The notes below the pieces were generated by a model. It searched no databases. It was given only the letters and a program-made list of their open reading frames with translations, and was not told where the DNA came from. 5,161 nt of DNA from Candidatus Aminicenantota bacterium (GTDB lineage: Bacteria > Acidobacteriota > Aminicenantia > UBA2199). Of the stretch, positions 1 through 4,228 are shown piece after piece (positions within the stretch are counted from its first letter, which is position 1; each line of letters begins with the position of its first letter). The DNA is taken from contig CP070627.1 in the NCBI GenBank assembly GCA_020355945.1, positions 6,446,517 through 6,451,677 of the forward strand, read 5' to 3'. Position numbers and translations under genes: made by a program.

Positions 1-1600
1 AGGTACCGGTTACCGTGGCTCCTTCTACCGGGTTATTGTTTTCATCGACGATGGTTACCACAGCTTTACAGGTATTGTTTGGACCCGCAGCTTTCAGGCT
101 CAAAACGATAGAGTCTACGTGCATTTTGGTGCCACCGGGGCCGCCGTTAGGGTCCAGGAAGGGTTCAACGTCAGGAAAGTAGAAAGCAAACGCACCGTCA
201 ACGGTTCGATTTTCTACGGCATCGCAGACTTCCAGGGTATATCCACAGGCGCCATAGAGCTGACCCACGATCTGGCCGTCCATCGTCATCACCGGGGAAC
301 CACTGCTCCCGCCTTCCGTGGCACCCACCACATCCTGGCTGTAGATAAACTCCCCTACCGGCAAGCTGCTGCATTCAACATAATCGGAATCCACCACATG
401 CTCGGAATAAGCCTGGGGCATACCCGAAGGATAACTGATCCGGAACAAATGAGTGCCGTCGGCAAAAGCCACCGGCGCAGTAGTCCAACCCAGGAAAACA
501 CTTCCTGCCGGCGGATTTTCAGCCAACTGCAGCAAGGTATGGTCGCCGTCGGTGCTGGTGTCCATTATAGTAGAACCCAGGGTGCGGGGAAAGTTTTCAA
601 TATCCTCACAAACACCATGGCAGGTAGCGGTCGCGTACTGGAAGTAACATTCAAGATTTTCCGCATACCTGGCTTTGCTGATACAGTGATTGGCAGTCAG
701 GAAATAGGGAATCTGGGTTTCGGTATCCGTATCGGCAATGAGTCCGCCGGAACACATATAAATCCAGACGCCGGAAACCCACTGCATGGCCGCGGCCGCT
801 TTTTTGGCATCGCCAATGGCACCGCCGGAAAAACAAGTGGCATCTTCCACACAAGGTTCGTTATCCGGGCAGTGTTCCGCCGCACTGCTGAGACCTTCGA
901 CTTCGGGTCCTCTTTTGGGCATGTAAAAGGGAATCAAGAATTTCTCGGAAAGATAGCCCGCCCCTTCAATGTTAAAAGAAATAGACCGGAGTTCCGTTTC
1001 GGAAACCGGACCAAAATGACGAACCTGCACATAAACCACCGGGCCGGTAATGGTATGAGACCAGAAATCACCCGAATTGGTATGTCCATTGTACATATAC
1101 GGCCCAAAGGCATCCCCGTTCAAACCGTAAATATAAATAGCGGTATTGTCGGGAAGGAAGAAATTGGTAAAGTGCAGCCGAAGAGCAGTGGCCCCGGGGG
1201 ACTCGACCGTGCCGGTCCAAACAAATCCACCGTCGGCGGTACGGGTCAATGAATCCAACGAGGGGAAAGAAATTTTTTCGCCCACCGGCTTAACCAGACC
1301 AACCAGCAGCTTCTGGCTCCGCGCACAGGTCTCGCATTCGTAATTATCCAGCTCCGCCAACTCTTCAGCAGTCACATTAACCGTGATGAAGGAACCGGGA
1401 GCTGCTTCCGACCTCAGCCAGTTAAACACATCGTCCATTACCCTGTTATACTCGACCTGATCAAAGGTCCCGGGGGATCTTTCCATGAACGCTTGACGGT
1501 ACTCAGGGATCTGCCCTCTCTTTAAAAATTGATCCCCTGCAAAAGCAAATACAAGGGATAATGCAACAAAAACCGCGAAAAACATTGAAAATTTTTTCAC
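1..1600 (-). CDS. Secreted S1-family serine endopeptidase, lysyl endopeptidase-like, with C-terminal Ig-like domain (copy 1, 3' end outside window)
   Basis: The reading frame is open from a GTG at 1598-1600 to the window edge (533 codons visible; by comparison with the neighbouring paralogue about 60 are missing). The GTG is chosen because AGGAGGT lies 4 nt upstream; an in-frame ATG at codon 6 would be too far away. Residues 1-21 form a Sec signal peptide (KK, hydrophobic core, AFA|GD cleavage). Residues 22 to about 243 form a propeptide with a CETC motif (C89, C92) and a beta-rich W-x-SPGATALRL stretch. The peptidase domain spans about 244-484. Its triad is H305 (TANHC), D353 (DGDHTLLQL) and S433 (GGSSGSPV); CSGGLI (C283) and C306 match the classical disulfide next to the catalytic His. 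The domain closes with FLDP, then a Gly-rich linker and an Ig-like domain beginning MHVDSI (493 on). It should hydrolyse peptide bonds outside the cytoplasm. Substrate and cleavage specificity cannot be read; Lys preference is uncertain. No frameshift or missing triad residue is seen. Confidence 0.92.
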   Translation of the reverse strand, partial: MKKFSMFFAVFVALSLVFAFAGDQFLKRGQIPEYRQAFMERSPGTFDQVEYNRVMDDVFNWLRSEAAPGSFITVNVTAEELAELDNYECETCARSQKLLVGLVKPVGEKISFPSLDSLTRTADGGFVWTGTVESPGATALRLHFTNFFLPDNTAIYIYGLNGDAFGPYMYNGHTNSGDFWSHTITGPVVYVQVRHFGPVSETELRSISFNIEGAGYLSEKFLIPFYMPKRGPEVEGLSSAAEHCPDNEPCVEDATCFSGGAIGDAKKAAAAMQWVSGVWIYMCSGGLIADTDTETQIPYFLTANHCISKARYAENLECYFQYATATCHGVCEDIENFPRTLGSTIMDTSTDGDHTLLQLAENPPAGSVFLGWTTAPVAFADGTHLFRISYPSGMPQAYSEHVVDSDYVECSSLPVGEFIYSQDVVGATEGGSSGSPVMTMDGQIVGQLYGACGYTLEVCDAVENRTVDGAFAFYFPDVEPFLDPNGGPGGTKMHVDSIVLSLKAAGPNNTCKAVVTIVDENNNPVEGATVTGT

Positions 1601-1754
1601 TTTGACCTCCTATTGATTTTTTATTTTTTTTTAGTGCGTTATTGACTGCCTATTGTTAAATATTGATTGATAACCCGTGAGGCCAACCGTCTGTTGATCT
1701 TTGAATATTGAAATTATTGATAAAAAAAGGAAAAATTTAAATTGACAAGACAAG
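1601..1754 (-). promoter_or_regulatory. Long 5' leader of protease copy 1
   Basis: This is about 154 nt of untranslated RNA between the predicted start of transcription and the GTG. It is A/T-rich and dotted with ATCAAT/GTCAAT-like words. Segments such as GGTTATCAATCAA and ACGCAC recur at matching positions in the copy 2 leader, while the middle differs. I see no riboswitch class that I recognise and no Rho-independent terminator inside it. A role in RNA stability or translation control is inference. Confidence 0.45.
1605..1611 (-). promoter_or_regulatory. Ribosome binding site of protease copy 1
   Basis: AGGAGGT on the minus strand, 4 nt before the GTG at 1600. It is a full anti-Shine-Dalgarno match and is what fixes the GTG rather than the in-frame ATG at codon 6 as the start. 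Confidence 0.9.
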
Positions 1755-1760
1755 ATGTTG

Positions 1761-1788
1761 ATTATATCACACTTTTGGTTTTTGTCAA
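1761..1788 (-). promoter_or_regulatory. Sigma-70-type promoter of protease copy 1
   Basis: On the minus strand TTGACA (1783-1788) and TATAAT (1761-1766) are separated by 16 nt, and TGTGA directly before the -10 supplies an extended -10 (TGn). Both hexamers are perfect consensus. The predicted transcript start is near 1754, giving a 5' leader of about 154 nt. The equivalent position upstream of copy 2 carries the same arrangement. The promoter lies after the putative terminator of copy 2, so copy 1 is probably transcribed on its own. Confidence 0.8.
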
Positions 1789-1908
1789 TTGGGCAAAAGT
1801 CCTATTTTTGGTATTAAAAAAAATTTTTTTTTTCCTACAACTAAGGTTGTAAAAGCAAAAAAAGTTGTATATTTACAGGAATTATGGCATCCGGCCGGTA
1901 AAATTTGG
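1789..1908 (-). repeat. Upstream control block of copy 1, duplicated at 4025-4143
   Basis: This non-coding block lies directly upstream of the copy 1 -35 box. It aligns with 4025-4143 along its whole length. The best-kept parts are the AGTCCTATTTTTGGTATTAAA stretch next to the -35, a TACAACT/AGTTGTA palindrome region, and a distal 32-nt segment (1877-1908) with only 2 mismatches to 4112-4143. Similarity stops at about 1908. This marks one boundary of the roughly 2.2-kb tandem duplication. A run of 8 A then 10 T (1816-1833) may bend the DNA. Confidence 0.8.
1836..1869. promoter_or_regulatory. TACAACT palindrome plus third half-site, copy 1
   Basis: TACAACT-AA-GGTTGTA (1836-1851) is an inverted repeat with 6 of 7 pairs matching. 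A third half-site, AGTTGTA, is at 1863-1869. It begins 48 bp upstream of the copy 1 -35 box. The layout suggests an operator for a dimeric regulator; the regulator is unknown. Confidence 0.5.
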
Positions 1909-1940
1909 AAGCCTAAATTCACTAAAAAAAATAAAGATTA

Positions 1941-1983
1941 CCCCTACCGGTGCAAGAAAAAAAATCTCGCACCCTGGTAGGGG
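1941..1983 (-). terminator. Probable intrinsic terminator of protease copy 2
   Basis: CCCCTACC + GGTGC (1941-1953) pairs with GCACC + CT + GGTAGGGG (1969-1983): 13 base pairs with a 2-nt bulge and a loop of about 15 nt. Read on the minus strand, the stem is followed within about 10 nt by a T-rich run (complement of the A tract 1924-1931). It sits about 65 nt past the copy 2 stop and before the copy 1 promoter, where a terminator is expected. The long loop and the delayed T-run are not ideal. Part of the sequence resembles GTAGGGGC-type interspersed hairpin repeats, so a repeat remnant is an alternative. Confidence 0.6.
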
Positions 1984-2047
1984 CAACCTTTACAAGGGTT
2001 AAATTTTAAATAAATTTAAGTCAAAATGTGTCGTAGTGTCGTAGAGC
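1984..2047. other. A/T-rich spacer after protease copy 2
   Basis: This short spacer lies between the copy 2 stop codon and its putative terminator. It contains an AACCTT-TACA-AGGGTT hairpin (1985-2000, one G-T pair), an all-A/T inverted repeat TTAAATTT/AAATTTAA (1999-2019) and a small GTGTCGTA tandem (about 2028-2043). No gene is visible. Confidence 0.4.
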
Positions 2048-3826
2048 TTAGTAGGTGTCACAGGTTTCTACGTTAGCGGCGGGATCGTAGGTTAAGGAAG
2101 CGTGAGTTACACTGTCTACACAGAAAGTGAAGGTACTGACTGCTCCTTTTCCTATTACAACTACACTAAGCGTCACCTCGCCGCTGGCATCAGTGACCCC
2201 GCTTTCGGTCCCCGAGGCGTCACCGGAGAAGGTACCGGTTACCGTGGCTCCTTCTACCGGGTTATTGTTTTCATCGACGATGGTTACGACAGCTTTACAG
2301 GTATTGTTTGGTCCTGCAGCTTTCAGGCTTAAAACGATAGAGTCTACATGCATTTGGGTACCGGGGCCGCCGTTAGGATCCAACCACTGTTTAACGTTAT
2401 CGAAGTAGTAAGCAAAAGCACCGTCAACGGTTCGATTTTCTTCGAAATCGCAGACTTCCAGGGTGTATCCACAGGCGCCATAGAGCTGACCCACGATCTG
2501 GCCGGTCATATTCATCACCGGGGAACCACTGCTCCCGCCTTCCGTGGCACCAACCACATCCTGGCTGTAGATAAACTGCCCTATCGGCAAGCCGCCGCAT
2601 TCAACATACTGGGAATCCACAACATGCTCGGAATAAGCCTGGGGCATACCGGATGGATGGCTGATGCGGAACAACTCAGTGCCATCAGCAAAAGCCAACG
2701 GCGTCGAATTCCAACCCAAGAAAACACTGCCTGACGGCGGATTTTCCCACAACTGCAGCAAGGAATAGTCGCCGTCGCGGCCGGTTTTGACTATATCAGA
2801 GCCCAGGGTGCGGGGACAAACACCTACCGGATCATAACAAGCACCATGGCAGGAAGCGGTCCAGTACTGGAAGTAGGCCTCAAGATTTGACGCATTCCTG
2901 GCTTTGCTGATACAGTGATTGGCAGTAAGGAAATAGGGAATCTGGCTGCTGGTATCCGTATCGGCAATGAGACCACCGGAACACATATAAATCCAGGCAC
3001 CGGCAACCCATTGGATGTAGGCGGCTGCATGTTTGGCATCGCCAATAGCTCCACCGGAAAAACAAGAGGCATCTTCCACACAATCTTCGTTATCCGGGCA
3101 GTGTGTTAATGGACTGCTAACTTCTTCGGGAGTCCTGTTTAAATGTTGGAGAAAGGGTATACGGAATTTCTCACTGAGATAGCCAATGCCTGCAATGTTA
3201 AAAGAGATGGATTTGAGGTCGATGTCAGAAGGCGAACCAAAATGACGCAATTGCACGTAAGCAACCGAACCGGTAACCGTATTGGTCCAGAAATCACCAT
3301 CAAAACCAGGCCCACTGCCAATATACGGTCCAAAGGCTTCTCCCTCCAGGTTGTAAATATAAAGAGCAGCATTGTTGGGAAGAGAGAAATTGGTAAAATG
3401 TACACGAAGAGCAGTCGCTTTCGGAGACACTATTGCCGCTGTCCACACAAATCCACCATCCGGGGTACTGGCCAATAAATCCGATAGACTGAAGGATACA
3501 GGGACTCCCAATGGCTTAACCAAACCCACCCGCAGCTTCCGGGCCACGCCGCAGGTCTCGCATTCATAACTCTCAATGCCAGCCAGGTCTTCTGCCGTCA
3601 CCTGAACCGTGATAATAGACCGGGGAGACAATGGAGCCGCTTCTGCCATGAGCCAATCAAAGGTCTCCTGCTGCGCTCTTGAATATTCCGCTGGATCGAA
3701 CTTACCCGGCGACCTTTCCATGAGAGTTTCACGGTACTGGCTCTTAATCGGCAAAATATCCCCTGCAAAAGCAAACACAAGGGACAATGAAAGAAAAACC
3801 GCGAAAAACATTGATAATTTTTTCAC
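2048..3826 (-). CDS. Secreted S1-family serine endopeptidase, lysyl endopeptidase-like, with C-terminal Ig-like domain (copy 2, complete, 592 aa)
   Basis: Complete gene, GTG start at 3824-3826 (AGGAGGT 4 nt upstream), TAA stop at 2048-2050. Domains in order: signal peptide 1-21 (AFA|GD), with no lipobox cysteine; propeptide about 22-242 with C89-E-T-C92 and the GGFVW...SPKATALRVHF beta segment typical of propeptides in this family; peptidase about 243-483; GGPG linker; Ig-like domain 492-592 starting MHVDSI and ending ETCDTY. Triad: H304 (TANHC), D353 (DGDYSLLQL), S433 (GATEGGSSGSPV). S432 precedes the nucleophile where trypsin has Asp194, as in lysyl and glutamyl endopeptidases. The closing NRTVDGAF...WLDP stretch resembles the end of Achromobacter protease I. 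The 11 cysteines of the peptidase domain imply a heavily disulfide-bonded extracellular enzyme. No LPxTG or other recognised surface-sorting tail is visible. It is the upstream member of a tandem pair; the divergent neighbour at 4229 gives no clue to its substrate. Fold and activity class are well supported; specificity is not. Confidence 0.95.
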   Translation of the reverse strand: MKKLSMFFAVFLSLSLVFAFAGDILPIKSQYRETLMERSPGKFDPAEYSRAQQETFDWLMAEAAPLSPRSIITVQVTAEDLAGIESYECETCGVARKLRVGLVKPLGVPVSFSLSDLLASTPDGGFVWTAAIVSPKATALRVHFTNFSLPNNAALYIYNLEGEAFGPYIGSGPGFDGDFWTNTVTGSVAYVQLRHFGSPSDIDLKSISFNIAGIGYLSEKFRIPFLQHLNRTPEEVSSPLTHCPDNEDCVEDASCFSGGAIGDAKHAAAYIQWVAGAWIYMCSGGLIADTDTSSQIPYFLTANHCISKARNASNLEAYFQYWTASCHGACYDPVGVCPRTLGSDIVKTGRDGDYSLLQLWENPPSGSVFLGWNSTPLAFADGTELFRISHPSGMPQAYSEHVVDSQYVECGGLPIGQFIYSQDVVGATEGGSSGSPVMNMTGQIVGQLYGACGYTLEVCDFEENRTVDGAFAYYFDNVKQWLDPNGGPGTQMHVDSIVLSLKAAGPNNTCKAVVTIVDENNNPVEGATVTGTFSGDASGTESGVTDASGEVTLSVVVIGKGAVSTFTFCVDSVTHASLTYDPAANVETCDTY

Positions 3827-3989
3827 TTTTACCTCCTATTGGTTTTTTATTTCTTGTCGTGCGTTACTGACTGCGTGTTGTTAAATGTTGATTGATAACC
3901 ACTCCGTCAAACCGTTTGCTGATTCCTGGATATTGAAAATTATTGACAAGGGAAGAGGGAAGTATGGAGTATGGAACAAAAACAAATAG
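3827..3989 (-). promoter_or_regulatory. Long 5' leader of protease copy 2
   Basis: This leader of about 163 nt matches the copy 1 leader. The last 90 nt before the start codon (through GGTTATCAATCAA, TTTAACAA and GTAACGCAC) align with few gaps. The 5' part is purine/pyrimidine-biased (the CTCTTCCCTT region) and is not shared. No known RNA element is recognised. Confidence 0.45.
3831..3837 (-). promoter_or_regulatory. Ribosome binding site of protease copy 2
   Basis: AGGAGGT on the minus strand, 4 nt before the GTG at 3826, at the same place as in copy 1. Conservation of both motif and spacing between the copies supports the GTG start for each. Confidence 0.9.
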
Positions 3990-3995
3990 GTCCTG

Positions 3996-4024
3996 ATTTT
4001 ATCACATTTTTTTATGGATGTCAA
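3996..4024 (-). promoter_or_regulatory. Sigma-70-type promoter of protease copy 2
   Basis: On the minus strand TTGACA (4019-4024) and TAAAAT (3996-4001) are separated by 17 nt, again with TGTGA forming an extended -10. The predicted start is near 3989, leaving a leader of about 163 nt before the GTG. A near-consensus promoter at the same place in both paralogues argues that it is real and not a chance match in A/T-rich DNA. Confidence 0.8.
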
Positions 4025-4026
4025 TT

Positions 4027-4038
4027 GGACTAAAGTCC
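4027..4038. promoter_or_regulatory. Promoter-proximal palindrome GGACT-AA-AGTCC
   Basis: A perfect 5-bp inverted repeat touches the copy 2 -35 box (3 bp away), an ideal place for a repressor or activator. The copy 1 counterpart (1791-1802) keeps AGTCC but has GGGCA on the other side, so the symmetry is partly lost there. Confidence 0.4.
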
Positions 4039-4069
4039 TATTTTTGGTATTAAATTTATTTTTTTAATC

Positions 4070-4105
4070 GTACAACTAAAGTTGTATAATCAAAAAAAGT
4101 TGTAC
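4070..4105. promoter_or_regulatory. TACAACT palindrome plus third half-site, copy 2
   Basis: A perfect inverted repeat TACAACT-AA-AGTTGTA (4071-4086) is followed by AGTTGTAC (4098-4105), which also pairs with GTACAACT at 4070-4077. It starts 47 bp upstream of the copy 2 -35 box, almost the same distance as in copy 1. It also lies on the divergent gene's upstream side, so it could serve both directions. Confidence 0.55.
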
Positions 4106-4155
4106 ATTTATAGGAATTATGGCAGCCAGCCGGTAAAATTTGGGAGTTTTCCCAC

Positions 4156-4184
4156 TTGATTTATTTTTTCTAATCTGGTATTGT
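4156..4184 (+). promoter_or_regulatory. Candidate promoter of the coiled-coil gene
   Basis: TTGATT (4156-4161), 17 nt, then TATTGT (4179-4184) preceded by TGG, an extended -10. The predicted transcript start is near 4191, about 38 nt before the ATG. The surroundings are A/T-rich, so a chance match is possible. If real, it is divergent from the protease copy 2 promoter, with about 130 bp between the two -35 boxes. Confidence 0.45.
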
Positions 4185-4217
4185 TAAGTCTTGTAATTTT
4201 TAAACTAAAAAAATTTC

Positions 4218-4223
4218 GGAGGT
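4218..4223 (+). promoter_or_regulatory. Ribosome binding site of the coiled-coil gene
   Basis: GGAGGT lies 5 nt upstream of the ATG at 4229 in an otherwise A/T-rich leader, which decides this start. A later in-frame ATG (codon 11) has no comparable site. Confidence 0.88.
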
Positions 4224-4228
4224 CATTC

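Larger units (their letters stand above)
4025..4143 (-). repeat. Upstream control block of copy 2, duplicated at 1789-1908
   Basis: This is the counterpart of 1789-1908, directly upstream of the copy 2 -35 box. It has the same order of elements: a GGACT-AA-AGTCC palindrome against the -35, an A/T-rich stretch, a TACAACT palindrome with a third half-site, and the conserved distal segment 4112-4143. Homology ends at about 4143, where a small TGGGA/TCCCA inverted repeat (4141-4154) begins. Beyond it lies only the leader of the divergent coiled-coil gene. Confidence 0.8.

Noticed and set aside
119..1252. A 377-codon open frame on the plus strand opposite protease copy 1
   Set aside because: It is antisense to a clearly real gene. 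The matching plus-strand frame opposite copy 2 is broken up (stop near 2734), while the minus-strand frame is intact in both copies. It has no ribosome site and no recognisable domain.
1789..1980. Small plus-strand open frame in the spacer upstream of copy 1
   Set aside because: It starts with TTG inside the -35 region and crosses the palindromes and terminator hairpin. The corresponding frame in the copy 2 block has a stop (TAA at 4031-4033) almost immediately. It is better explained as regulatory DNA.
1601..2047. CRISPR, riboswitch, tRNA or insertion sequence in the spacers
   Set aside because: There are no regularly spaced direct repeats, no cloverleaf, no recognisable aptamer and no transposase or terminal inverted repeats. 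The only repeat is the duplicated protease control region.
3996..4010. CRP-type TGTGA half-site upstream of copy 2
   Set aside because: The TGTGA is the extended -10 element, there is no matching TCACA half at the right distance, and the same word in copy 1 is equally part of the promoter.
4070..4105. BlaI/MecI or CopY operator
   Set aside because: Those sites have TACA and TGTA separated by 2 bp; here 8 bp separate them. No blaI/copY-like gene is in the window.
4141..4154. TGGGA-GTTT-TCCCA hairpin as a terminator
   Set aside because: The stem is only 5 bp, and no upstream plus-strand gene needs a terminator there. The T-rich stretch after it is the general A/T richness of the spacer.
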